Below are positions 37,201 to 53,110 of a stretch of 64,000 bases of DNA, piece after piece. Source of the stretch: Atrichornis clamosus (taxonomy: Eukaryota; Chordata; Aves; Passeriformes; Menuridae); contig WBMZ01012696.1 in assembly GCA_013400975.1 (NCBI GenBank), positions 1 through 64,000 on the forward strand, in the 5' to 3' direction. The notes below the pieces were generated by a model. The model was not told where the DNA came from. It worked only from the letters and a program-made list of their open reading frames with translations, and ran no database searches. Each line of letters starts with the position of its first letter. Position 1 is the stretch's first letter. The translations under genes and the position numbers were made by a program.

Positions 37201-39096
37201 TGTCTTTATTTCAACCCACAAATATTTTCACTTTTGTCCTTCTGATTCTCATCCCCATCCCACTGTGGGGGAGGTGAGTGAGTGGTTGCATGGGGCTGAG
37301 CTGCCCACCAGGGTTAAACTGCCATAGGTCAGCAAAAGTTCTGCCGGTTCAGTTTTTATTCTATTTGCTTTAGGTTTTTCAGATTTTGGAAATGGATACC
37401 AGTAGGTCTTAAAATAATTATTATCTTATTAAACTGAACCAATTTAAAAATGAAACACCTTTACTGAGTGACTGCTTCCATCTGAAGTTTCACATTTCTT
37501 AATTAGCCAAGCAATTCAAAGTATTTTCCATTTTTTTCTGTGCTAGACATAGGAAATTAAGAACATAACAGGGTTACTGTTTAGGTCAGCCTTTTCCCTT
37601 TGATAACATGAAAATTGAAATATCTTTAAAAATATGTGGTTGCTTCATATAATTTTGTAGTAAGAAACAAAAGGAAAATACAAGAGCAACAAAACACCCT
37701 TCCAAAATTCTAAATGCTAAAAATTTATAGTATGTTTAAAATATTTCAGGTAAAGGACAGAACAAAAAAGTAGCTACTCCATTGCATGTCTCACCAGTGA
37801 ACTGAACACTAGGGTATGTATTGGTCTTTCCAAGACATCACTTAGCTAAATCTGAAGACTGTAGCAAATACTTGCATTTCCAAGTATGCCCAAATGACCA
37901 GCAGGTATGGACTGTATTTTGGAGCAACTGGGCAAGCATGTTCAAAGCCCAGACCAAAACAAGCTGTGGCACTAGCACCTGGATAGAAGGATAGGTTCTC
38001 AGAGATGTACAACCAAAGCATTTCAGTAAGATGAAACTGGGAGCACAAGGCAGGTGCCCTTTTTTTATTTTCATGTGCCTCAGATTTCACACTGAGAGCA
38101 TTTATTTATTTAATCACATGTGGAGGAATGAAGGGAATCAATGTCTAGAATTTCATTCTACTTTAACCTATACTACATTCTGGCATTTAATTCACCATTA
38201 CTATACTTGAACTTCAGTAGACCAATGGCAGCTAATTTTCCTAACAGTTCAATAGTAAAGTTACGTCCATGCCTATATTCTAGCATTTCTGCAAGATGCA
38301 CAGCTTGCCCATTTTAGGCAACTGCTTTATTCTGGTTTTCATCTACCTCTATTCACTATGCACGAAGGAAATCTACAGTGCACAACCCAGATGCTGATGA
38401 CTAAAATGTAGCCACCTAGACTTCATTAGGACTACAGATGAGGCCTTTAATTTCTGCAAACTCTGCTCTAGCAGAGAATAAATAGAATTGTGTTGGCAAG
38501 TCCAATTTCTCAGTGGTCCTCAAAGGCTGTAAGCACCTCTGATAAACAGCATCATGTAACTGTAGAGTGACAACCCACATTAGAGCATAAATACTTGACA
38601 GCACTATTCTGCAGTGGCACCAGATAAAAGAGCATTCTATGAAGGCATGAGTATTTTACTAAAAATTGATCTAAAATGATCAAAGAAAACAGACTGAAAC
38701 CAAGCTGACGGTATTTGAAATGTGCATTGTCTAATGCTATTTCTCAGTACAATCCAAGCTTTTGCATTTAGTCCCCAAGCTAAGCTGCAATAATTTGAGG
38801 TAAACTAAGAAAGTTAACATCAGTGCAACAGACTGATGCAGAGATTTCCCACACACTCTGCAGTGTTGCAGTAACAGTGTATATTCATCAGCAGAAATGA
38901 ACTAGTAATGAACTGCTATTATTGAGAAGGTAGTTATGATCCATCCAGATGACTATAAGGGTTTTCTTTTCTCTTGTTGTTCTTGAAATACAGTTTACTG
39001 TGAAATAAATTGTGACAGAAACTATAAACCCTAAATTCTTTAAATGTGTATTTTTTCCACTAATCCCAAAAGCATTGGACAGAGGAAAAGCAATAC
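34289..39096 (-). other. SH3KBP1: SH3KBP1 intron with ERVL-type LTR
   Basis: A 4,808-bp intron with GTATTG donor and TGCAG acceptor. It holds a 584-bp solo LTR (36,741-37,324) on the strand opposite to the gene. No other repeat or gene recognised. Confidence 0.9.
36741..37324 (+). mobile_element. Solo LTR of a songbird ERVL-like endogenous retrovirus
   Basis: The block starts TGTACTGGTTTTGGCTGGG and ends GGGTTAAACTGCCA, giving TG...CA termini over 584 bp. Internal landmarks match an LTR family abundant in songbird genomes: GAGTCAAGGCCTTTTCTGCT, GGGACAGCTGACCCCAACTG, ACACCTGCCTGCCCATGGG, a TTTATTTCAACCCACAA segment and GATTCTCATCCCCATCCCAC near the 3' end. The promoter TATA position (about 37,011-37,020) is decayed to AGCATAGAGA, and the poly(A) signal region (about 37,193-37,200) reads GTTAAAG rather than ATTAAA. 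No gag, pol or env sequence adjoins it, so it is a solo LTR left by recombination. I see no perfect 5-bp target duplication (GATCA left, TAGGT right), consistent with age. Confidence 0.88.
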
Positions 39097-39259
39097 CTTG
39101 TATGAGTCACAGGCACAACTGGTCTTTCTGGTCGTCTCGGGGGCAAGGTACCAGGTCTATTCACAGCATTGGCTTTGGGTGGCCGAGGTTTCTTCGGAGG
39201 TATAGCAGGAACTGAAGGCTTCTGCAAGTCTAACTGTTTTTGCTCTCTCTCTGATCTTT
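39097..39259 (-). CDS. SH3KBP1: SH3KBP1 exon: proline-rich SH3-binding region
   Basis: A 163-nt exon with a TTTAAAG acceptor and GTATTG donor. It reads (E)[19 protein letters not shown], then [20 protein letters not shown] and [14 protein letters not shown](R). It carries the PPKKPRPPK motif, which contains a PxxxPR core. In mammals this kind of motif is bound by SH3 domains of partners and by CIN85's own SH3 domains, giving autoinhibition. A second basic-proline stretch, LPPRRPERP, follows. It is split-codon at both ends and joins cleanly to its neighbours. The spacer ANAVNRPGT differs from what I recall of mammals while the proline motifs are kept. Confidence 0.96.
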
Positions 39260-41692
39260 CTTTAAATCAATAATTTCCAGAAAGAAGTACATGGATATTA
39301 TTAAGCAGAACTCATTTGCACTCACAACTCTACAATTAAACAAGAAATCTTCAACTGTAGATAGGCTGTATACAAAGAAGCTTATTTCCTTACCACTTGT
39401 GTTCTAAATCATTCTTCACTGGATATAACATGTTTGCCACAAATCAGTTGTTCACCCTGCCTGACTGTTCTCCCTGTAACTCCTCATGGCCAAAACATGT
39501 GTGCAGTGTCTTAATGGGAATACAATTTCTCATTTTAGTAACTTACTGTTTTCTGACTGTAAAGTACAGGAATGGCACGAAACTACGTACCATATGGAAC
39601 AATTTCCCATGAGTACAACTCATATTAAATTCTACTATGAAACAATATTAATTTAGAAGGTCACAAAAATAATTATCCTGGATATTGTTAAAATTTCTTG
39701 GACAAACAGAGAAATACCATTTTTGGGGTGGGGGGGGAAAGTGTGTTTCAAGTGAACTACAGAAAAGTGAAAATAAAATACAAGCAGAAAAATTTAACAA
39801 TGTTTAGCAGGATGTAAACCCCTAGGAAAAATCAGATCTTTTAAGTTTTTAAGCACAGATTTATATGCTGAATTTTTCAGTTGCCAATGAAAAACTAGGT
39901 CATTTGCAGAAGTGATTATTCATAGCTAGGGAGTGCCATGATGCTAATATCCAATACCGAACATGCAATGCCTGTAAATGTGTAAAGTACAATACACATT
40001 AATAACTCTTCTAAATGATATTCTCTAAATTCCTAATACAAAGCAAACATGTAAGCATGTCTGCCACACCAGAGAAAGCCTGATTTTTCTTAAAGAAAGG
40101 ACAAAAGTCTCCAAGAGAGGCTCTGCTCTCTGTACCCTGCTATGTCAACACTCCAGTCCCCTTGACAACGCTATGATATGCCATGAATATTACACCTCGG
40201 TATACACATAAGAGGTATTGGGAATATTACAGTGTATTGCTTAATGGGATCTAGGTTTCAGTCTCAGAGGATCATGGAATCAATCACCAGAAACACAATG
40301 CACATCAGATTTGGAATAGTCCAGTTACTGACTATTGTTCACAGGCATAGACCCTTTTCCAGTACACTTTGAGCGGATGCAGTTGTTGCGTCCTCAGTAA
40401 CATTGAAGCCCTTCCAGCATACTGTGTAAGTTTTACACACTTAAACCTATGACAATTTATACTGCATCAGTGTCCAGGAATCTAAAATGTGAGAGGGACA
40501 GGATGGGCAGCGTGCCAACACACAGCTCAGATAAGGTCCCTGTGCCACCCCTGCTGCCACACCACGCTGAGCAATTCCTGCCACTCCCAGGTACTCCTGA
40601 AATGTAGACACGACTCCTACAGACTCTTTTCAATGTTTGGAAAAGTTACAGATATTTATAGCCTGGGAGAGTAACATATTTAAGCTTCTCCCGCTGTTTT
40701 GGCAGTTGGCTTTGTAAATCCAAAAATGGAAATTAAAGGGTTTTACTGCTGAGGTAACCACGAGAAGCAGCACACACAATCAAAAGTAAACATATGTAGA
40801 GGAAACTGCTAAAACACCTGTCAGATCACTGAGACCTATACCCAGAAACAGATCTTGGTGCAAAGTGTGAAGGTTCTGGCATTAAATGATAACTGCATAT
40901 TATACCTTTAGTCATGTGCATACACATGCCTTTTAAAAGGCTGCGAGTTCAAACACTTAGAAATTAAGAAATCCCATAAACAAACTCATTTGTACAATCT
41001 AATAGTCCACTTAAACATAAGAAACTTGACACCATCTTCAATTAGAGAATTGATGTAACTATTTTCCTGAAACTATTCAGAATGTGCAATGAACACAATG
41101 AAACCATTAAAGGTTTAATTTGCTTGTCCCTGCTCTGTGTGGTACTGTGTCCCATTTCTCGCAATGTTCAAATATGGCTTTGAAGAATTTTTTCGTTTCT
41201 TCACAGCCTTGCCTGTGACTTTTGTGACGATGATAATGGTGTGATTCATAAGCATTAATGACTATATCTTCACAAAATCCCTTTGTGATGCAGGAAAACC
41301 ACCAACCCTGCTTTCAACTGCAGAACCGAGGCAGACATGTTGAGAAAAAAGTACACGTTAATTTGGGCTATCTTACTCGATCAAGGACCTGGGTTTTACA
41401 GAGCACTGGGCTTTATACAGCATTTCATGTATTGGGAGCAAATCTACCCTTGACTTCATTTGTGGCTGCTGTGGCTCAACAGCTCTTCATGGGTGCAATT
41501 GAACAACTGAATTTAGTCCATTAGCATCATTGAGATCCTTTCCAAAACGCCTGTCATCACAGTCTATCAGAGTGGAAAACAAACACCCAAACAACACACT
41601 TAATGGAAACAGAGACTGGGAAATGAGGATGTGCACTAGTTCTATTTCCCTCACCTCTCTGCAGAGAACAGGCAGGAAAGCACATTTCATAC
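39260..41692 (-). other. SH3KBP1: SH3KBP1 intron
   Basis: A 2,433-bp intron with GTATGA donor and AAAG acceptor. AT-rich; a G-run lies near 39,724-39,738. No gene or repeat recognised. Confidence 0.88.
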
Positions 41693-41773
41693 CTTTTTCT
41701 TCTGTTCGATTAGGAAGACATTCTGGCCTTTCGGGTGGTATCTTTTTGATTTCATGCTTTCGATCTGTGGTCC
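41693..41773 (-). CDS. SH3KBP1: SH3KBP1 exon: basic linker after SH3C
   Basis: An 81-nt exon with a TTTGACAG acceptor and GTATGA donor. It completes a Gly codon, then reads [20 protein letters not shown] and NRTEEK, ending on the first base of a Glu codon. This is the conserved [25 protein letters not shown] run of SH3KBP1. It contains a Pro-rich PPERPE stretch but no folded domain. A Cys replaces the Met I recall in mammals at the residue before LPNRTEEK. The reading frame stays open on both sides into the introns, but the splice signals and the family match define the limits. Confidence 0.95.
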
Positions 41774-44700
41774 CTGTCAAAGAAAGAAAAATTTGGAATT
41801 CTGAACAAGCCAACAAAGCAGCATATACAGACACATAAAATTTAGTTCTGCAATTTCTTAGGCTTTTTATATTCTCCAATTTGAAAATGTCTTGCTAAAA
41901 CTGAACATAAATCTATATCAAGTATCTGCCTGCACCATAATGACAAAAAAGCAATTGGATATTTATATCTATATAACCAAGTTCACAGTTTCCAAAGTGT
42001 GCACCCCAAAAGAATAGACACTTTCAGACTAATCAGTGGAAAAAAAATTAAAATCAATAACTGCAGATTTTAAAATGTGGACAGATCCTTTATCATTGCA
42101 GACATACTTAAATGAAGAGCAACTCAACAGTGTGCAGAAACATTAGGAATAAATCTATTAATTGGGCAAGAAAATACTTGATAGAGCCAAATATACAGGG
42201 CTTATTTTACAATAAATTAACCCATCCCTCCCTCTTATTCTCCACTACTACTAGCTGTTCACTCCCACATACTGGAAGGATGAGGAGAGCAGTGCTGGCA
42301 GCATTCTGCATTACTATTTTAATTGACAGCCTTTGGCCTGGAGGTGTAAGCCCCTGGCTTCTTCTGCCTCTGTACTAGCAGCCCTGACATACGGACTTCT
42401 GTTGCTCCAAGAAATATGGGAATTTGTGGCACCAGCAACGGGAAGATTTTGCAAAAATTTCCTGGCACATGCAAGATGCAATCCTCTAATCCCCATGTTA
42501 TAAGAGAAGCTTTACTGGATATTGGCTTTGCTGCATTGGCTAACTACTAAGTGCTAATGCCATTTCAACTTAGTAGTGTTGAAAACCGCTTTAGGTAACA
42601 CTATTAGCATTTCAATAAAAATTACAGTAGATGAAATCCAAGAAAAGCAGAGGAGGCAGGGCAGGGAGCACAAGGCAATTTTTTGTTTCAATCTATTCTA
42701 TTATATGCAGTTTTCAAGTACATTTACATTTTCTGAATGTGCTGTTGCAACTCCCTTCTGCAGCTGGTTCCTAGAAATCAGTACTTATCAGTGCTGATCA
42801 CCAGCCATTGTTTCTTTACCTGAGTGTGCTGTTGGACAGTCAATACTTGTACCACTTATCAGGTCAATAAATAATACCAAATTCTCATTTTACGGTTGGA
42901 TTCAATGATGTTAATGCTCCTTTCCAACCTAAATGACTCTATGAAAAACACTTCTGAGAGGAGAAGCTGTTGCTGCAAACCAGTTAAAGCCTTTCAAAAC
43001 ACAAGTTATGCAAAGCACAAGTCAACATATTGATAATCCTGCACACACTAGTGTGTTCAAGCAAAAAAGACACACAAGTCTATATACCTAATTACAGTAA
43101 GATTAACAGTCATAACCAACACACAGAGGGACATTCTCAGGTCATGTCTAAAAGAACGAGCCTACAACCACTGAGGAGCTCCCAGGCTCAGGCATGTTCT
43201 CCCTACTTGGATTGTGACTCCCAAATTAATCAGCATCCAGGCAGGCACCATGACCTTGCCTTAGCTCCCGGGTGACAGTCACCTGCAAGGAACCTCTGGG
43301 GAACGCCGTAGCAGCTCCCAGAGGAACTCAAGAATATTCCCATCCTTCAGTCTGGACACAATTGTGTTGCTTATCCCAGATACCCAGTGAAATGCCTACT
43401 GCTTTTCAATGACTATATATAAGGCACTCGTGCTCCTAAATTTGGCTCTCCAGTTCTCACCTTGCTTTGTAAAGGAGTGCAGCACAGATGGCCCTGGCAG
43501 TCTACTGCTGTGGAGAATATAACCTTCTATCTCTGCTATACTATAGACACCTCTTTTACACATCTGCCACTTGTACTACAAAGACCAAATCTAATTCTCC
43601 GCTTTGATTTTACGCTCTGCATCAGAAGATACTGCTAATTATTTAGGCCGCAACTGGCAGTTTTCAATTTATTCATCACACTATGACTAGTCAAATATGC
43701 AGAAGCATTATTGGAAGTTGTTACCTATTATCAACAGTAAGGCCTGACATGGAGATGTGATGAAATACAGTACAATCTCAGTAAAGTGATAATTTGACAC
43801 AGTAGAGGATGTCAGGATGGTAATAAACACAGGATGATTTTCTGCTCTAAATACCTATCAGAAGAAACTCTTGTGCCTGATCAGCCAGGACTTGTCAAAG
43901 ACTCCGTATGAAAAGAAGGAACTGCAATAGTCTTAGCTTTGAAATAGACTTAGATGGCCTTAATCAAATTGTCTGCATCCTTTATGCAACCATTTTTCCT
44001 TCTGAAAATGGGCACATTATCCTGCTATGGTGATATAGCTCATTCATTGCATGCAAACAGGTACATATTAAAGGTGTTATTCTCCAATTATAGCAGTATA
44101 AATTGAAAGAAATATAATGTTTTATAGAGATTTTCCACAACACGTCAGGCAATAACATCAGTTGTCTCTAAGACGTTGTTGTACAACCACCACTAGATGG
44201 CAAAGTCATACTGCTCTCTCTGGACACTTAATGATTTAAAATCAAATTTATGTTTTCGCGAGTCCCAAGACAGAGCGAACAACAAACCAGGGATGTCAAT
44301 AAGCAACCCAAATATTTAAGCTCATGATTCTGTAGTCAAAGAACTGCATGACAAATTCAAACTAGCTAAATTATGGCATATTGATTCACAGTAAATTGTA
44401 TACTGATGTAACTTGCTCTTCTATTACCAGCTCAAGTCTGTAGTAGAGGGAAATTTACTTTTTAAAGCATCAGAAGCTGGAACGGGCCACAGTAGCAAGA
44501 ACACTCTCTGAAGAGATTGGATGCGTTTGTTTTGGTTTTTAGTGTGCCAACACTGGGGGAAGCGGTAGTGCTGCTGCAGAACTTTTACAAACTGACTGGA
44601 CTTAGGGGATTAAAGAATTCCAGCCATAGTTATGTTTTCACCACAACTGCAATACAAATGAAAAGTCTGAGAGCATCCCCTGCCTTGTGATTTGTAATTT

Positions 44701-45568
44701 TACATGAATGGAACTGGAGTTTGGTTTCCAAGTTCAGAACTGTCAAGTGTGTAGATACTTTAACTGTTTCTAAGTTTCATGATAAAAATAAAGCATGCAG
44801 GCACTTTTGAAAATTAGTATTGAGAGATCATTTTAAAATTACAAATAAAAGAAAGTTCAGCTCTCAGTATCTACACACAATTCAGTCTAACATATTACAA
44901 AACCAGTTTTGCTAGCGCTTACCTGTTTGGAATTAATACATTTGCAACACCTTTATTTGCATAACCATTCAGGATAACTCCTTTTAGTTTTATACTTAGG
45001 GCTGTAACAGTATTGAAAACCAAGAATCTAACTATGGCACAGAACCTGGAGCAGCCAGACAGATCCAGCATTCATGTAGATCTGCAAGACTTAGATTGCA
45101 ATGCAGATGAGGCCACTGCACGACACTATTTTACAGATAGGCTAAAAATCTCTGTGTCTCTAGAATAAATCAGATCTGTAGTGAATGCAGTTTCCTCCTG
45201 CAGGTTTCTCAGACTCCACATACTGGGTCTCTACTGCAAAGACATGCACACAATCGACTTCATTCAAGGAATGGAATCAAAGAACTTCTAAAAAAAATTT
45301 GTCAGGCTTGCTCTGACTTAACATGTTTAAGGGGCAATAGAAGTTATTTTTAAATGGTGGAGATGGTTGCCTGCAGTATATTTAAAAAGCACACCACAGT
45401 CTTTCAGGGTTATCAACTATTTGCAATTTGATTGTGATTTACTACTTGTTGTCTAGACACCTGCTTACCAATTTTGGTACAGATTAATTCTACATAAATG
45501 TGAATATACTTAATTTAGATTGAGATGGGCTCACTGATATCACTCGTACAAAATCAACTGCACTTTAC
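41774..45568 (-). other. SH3KBP1: SH3KBP1 intron
   Basis: A 3,795-bp intron with GTAAAG donor and GACAG acceptor. It holds a small CR1 tail fragment at 42,885-42,945. Otherwise unique-looking AT-rich sequence. Confidence 0.9.
42885..42945 (+). mobile_element. Short CR1 LINE tail fragment
   Basis: About 60 bp resembling only the last part of CR1 3' UTR: GGTTGGATTCAATGATG, CTCCTTTCCAACCTAAATGA and a CTCTATG end. Very short, 5'-truncated and diverged. Confidence 0.8.
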
Positions 45569-45620
45569 CTGATCCTTGTTTGATGACAGGAGCTGATGGA
45601 GGTGGTGGTTTCTTCGGTCT
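45569..45620 (-). CDS. SH3KBP1: SH3KBP1 exon: proline-rich stretch after SH3C
   Basis: A 52-nt exon with an ATTTTAG acceptor and GTAAAG donor. It reads RPKKPPPPSAPVIKQGS in phase 0 and ends on the first base of a Gly codon. It follows directly on the third SH3 domain and carries a polyproline run with basic residues, typical of an SH3 ligand. The RPKKPPPPSAPVIKQG core matches the family exactly as I know it. The junction with the SH3 exon reads FEKE-RPKK; some mammalian forms have two extra residues there as I recall, but that is from memory. Confidence 0.95.
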
Positions 45621-49649
<4,029 letters not shown>

Positions 49650-52600
49650 CTACAAAATAGTAAAATAATATTAAAACCACAATGTGTTTGTGCTCTGAAC
49701 AGATTTGTGCGCTGAAGTACTCTTTTGCATAATGTCCTGCCTGTTTGCTAGAATATTACAATTTGCTGGAGTGCCAGGTTAACAGGGTAATCTATTAGAT
49801 AAAAACTTCAATAACCACCCTGCATTTCATTATCATGTGGAGCAGCTAGGAAAGAACAATGAACGTGTTATAAGAGCTCAAGACCTTGTCTGTGTTTAAA
49901 GCAGACTGATTTGATCTGTTAAACAAGTCAGTGTTTTGAGCACGCATGACCCTATGTCTCTGACTTCGTTCTACAGAAAGACAATAACTTAAATATCATA
50001 CATCCAGGAGATAAAAAAGCTCCTTTATTTCCCATACTTTCAAAAAAAGCTTGACATATAGAATTGTTAAATTCCATCACACTCCAATTAAGGAGGTATT
50101 ATACACCTGTTCAATCATGTTCTTCTTCTGCAGCATTTCTGAGCAGCACAATGCACAGGGCATAGCAAAGCTATGTACAGGTAAGTGAATAAGTAATATC
50201 AGTGAGTCTAAATGACAAAAAAACCAATACCATTATTTTGGTTATGAATAATAATAGTAACAGAAGCCACAAGATTTTTAGAGAAGATCTTAATTGTTCC
50301 TTAAGTCCTCAATGCTCCACATTCACTTTTTTGTGTGTGTGTGTTTGCTAGAGAGAACACTTCCTGTTGAGATTTACCACATTCTTTTTTCCTGAAAGCT
50401 GAAGCTGAACCAACTCAGCTGTTTTCCAAAACACAATTACAGGAAAGTCACCCATTGTCTTAAAACCACTTCAGCCGATTTTGCAGTTGGCTCAACATCA
50501 TGCTGGCCAACCTTTCCTAGTTTCCATAAAATCATTTGTTTCAGCTTCTAAATGGATGACAGAATAAAGCAAGTTAACCTAAGGAGGTGTACTTAATACC
50601 AAGTCTTAAAAATATTGTTAACAATGACAGTGCTTGTTGGTATTTCTCTGTAAGTTACAATACACAAACACTGGATGATATTTGAGGGAAAACAGACTAG
50701 CATTAGAGAAGATGATTGCTTTCATGCTTTGGGGGTGTTTTCAGTTACTTTTCTGTTCTAGACTCTTTATTCAGCTTATCTGCTCCACCTGATCTCCTGA
50801 GTATGTGCTAACTAAATAGTTCAGCTAAATAGCCTGGTTTCTTGCATCATGTCTATTTTGGTGCATTTGCTTTTTTACCCCCTCATATCTCAGTATTTTC
50901 CTCTGAGGTAATGCAGGCACTAAACAATCCTTTCATTCTTTTTCTGATAATTTTCTCTCATGCCTAATCTGTGCTTTTCTTCTATATTCTCCCTTCCCTT
51001 TAGCAGGGTGACCTCCACCAGGGACACTTACATTTTCTAGACCTTCCAGTGAGTTATTTAGGAGGAATTTACTGGTTCTGCTAGACCTTTGTTAGGGAGC
51101 AGGGCTGATTCTTGACCGGCTGATGTTTCCAAAACATCCACTGAGAAAATACAGAGCTGTCAAGGGCTCCCTGAAGGACCAAGATAATCAGCCAGTCATG
51201 CGTGGCATGGGCAGGCACTGTGCAGGACAGTCCTCTTGCTGCAGAGCCAGCACCCCTCACTCCTGGTGTGAAGGTGCTCTCCCACTTGGCTCTATCTACT
51301 TGTGCAGCCCAGTTATCAGTGCACTCAACTGCTCTGTCACATGGTGTGTTTTATAATGCCCTCCACCCCCTACGCTGCTCATCTGAAATTGCCTAAACAT
51401 TTATGACCCAATTTAGATGTTGAAAAATATTAAGAATAATTCAAGCATCCAGAGATGAAAAGCTTGTGCTTCAGCTGATTGCACAGCTTAGTGCTAGCTA
51501 ATAATCCTGACTGAGCAGCACAAGATGTATATTCTTTTTAGGTCGGGTTTTTTTATGATCTTAGGAAACACAAATATTACTCCTACTTCTTCATTTTATT
51601 AACACACATGAATTTTTCATTCAATGCTTTTTTAAAAGCTCATTTGTTTTCATGAAGCCGCTGTTTGTGTCACACATTCATTAATCCCAAACAGCTGCAG
51701 GTTTGGTTTTTTTTCCTCTCCAGCTTGTCACTCAGCCTTATGCAGCCAATCATCACAGTGGATTTTCATATAGTAAGTAAATCTCTTTAGGCTGTTTCTG
51801 TTTAATTTTCTCATTTACTTTACTTGCAAGAGGAGGCTTATGTGTCACTGAGAAAAAATAAAGGGATTTCAGAAATTAAAAGCCACCGATGAGATCTGGT
51901 GAAGAATCTCCATGGTGGTGCCCTCCTGCTACTCACAACTGCAGGTTTGCCATGCCTCAGCCACCACTGGAAGCTGACCTAAGGTGCTGGCAGCAGGGAC
52001 GTCTCCATCATGGGACAGACCACCACGCAAGCACACCTGAGTTACAGCTGCACAGGCTGCCACAAGTACTGACAAACGGCAGAGCTATGAAGCACAGTCA
52101 AGGCAATGTGATTAAAACAGTGTGTCTGCTGGTGAACATTGAGGAAAACCCACTCCAGTTCTTCCAGATCCTTATCAGCCATGCAGCCTTAACCATATTG
52201 TCTTTTTTAACATATCTTCATGTGTTCAAGTTCAGCAAAATTGCTGTAATTTCAAAATGCAGATTTTATAGAAAAGCTGTCAAGCAATCCAGTATCAGGA
52301 TTCCAACATTAACAAACCAAATGAATCTCTGCTTTATCTCCATGTTATCCTGTCAGACTCATGTAACAATGTAAACAAACATAAATCAGACAATGAAGTA
52401 TCTCAAAAGTCCTAAGAAAAAAACCATAATCCAAGTACTAAAAATGCATTTTAGTTTCCTTTAAGAAAACAAAACAAACAGCCAACAAAATATTTACAAA
52501 ACTGAAGAGTAAGACATGGCAAAAAAATACTCCACATATTGGAGTTCATGCAAGTTAGATGTAGCTGGGTCAACATTTAGCTAGTGTAAAAATCAGCTCC

Positions 52601-52825
52601 TACCAAAGCTTAATTTGGAAACTATACCCATGTATTCATTGCAGTGACAGTACAATCAAAGACCTTAGAGAAATCCACCGCTGGTTCACATTGCCAAGCC
52701 TGCTTTGCTTGTTCCGGCAGAGGCAGATTCATGAAATAGAGAACTTATAAATCCTGAGGGAGATTTTGGTGTTTTCTGATTAAAATACAAATCTTGGTTT
52801 TATCCTCATTTCCAGTGAAGTAAAG

Positions 52826-53110
52826 TCACAGAACTGTTTAGATTTAAAATGACCTCTAAGGTCATTGAGCCCAGCTGTTATCTCAGCACTGCCAAGTCCA
52901 CCACTAAACCATGTCCCTAAGTGCCACATCTACATGTCTTTCAAAGGCCTCCAGGGATGGAGATGCAACCATTTCCATGGGCACCCTGTTCCAGTGCTTG
53001 ACAACTCCTTTGGTGAAGAAATTTTTCCTAGTATCTAATATAAAACTCCCCTGGCACAACTTGAGGCCGTTTTCTCTTGTCCTGTCACTTGTAACGTGGG
53101 AGAGCCTCAC
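52826..53110 (-). mobile_element. CR1 LINE fragment with remnant of ORF2 C terminus
   Basis: About 285 bp of CR1 on the minus strand. A minus-strand open stretch (53,110-52,904) reads CR1 motifs: SHVTSDRTRENGLKLCQG, FILDTRKNFFTKGVVKHWNR and SLEAFERHVDVALRDMV. The 3' UTR part follows toward 52,826. The copy is 5'-truncated and non-functional, in the same orientation as the gene. Confidence 0.95.

Noticed and set aside
51889..52374. 161-codon plus-strand open frame in the largest intron
   Set aside because: No recognisable domain, and composition shifts half way as if it crosses unrelated sequence. Worth a protein search but not supported as a gene.
52904..53110. 68-codon minus-strand open frame
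   Set aside because: Also the CR1 ORF2 tail, with the SDRTRENGLKL and RKNFF motifs.
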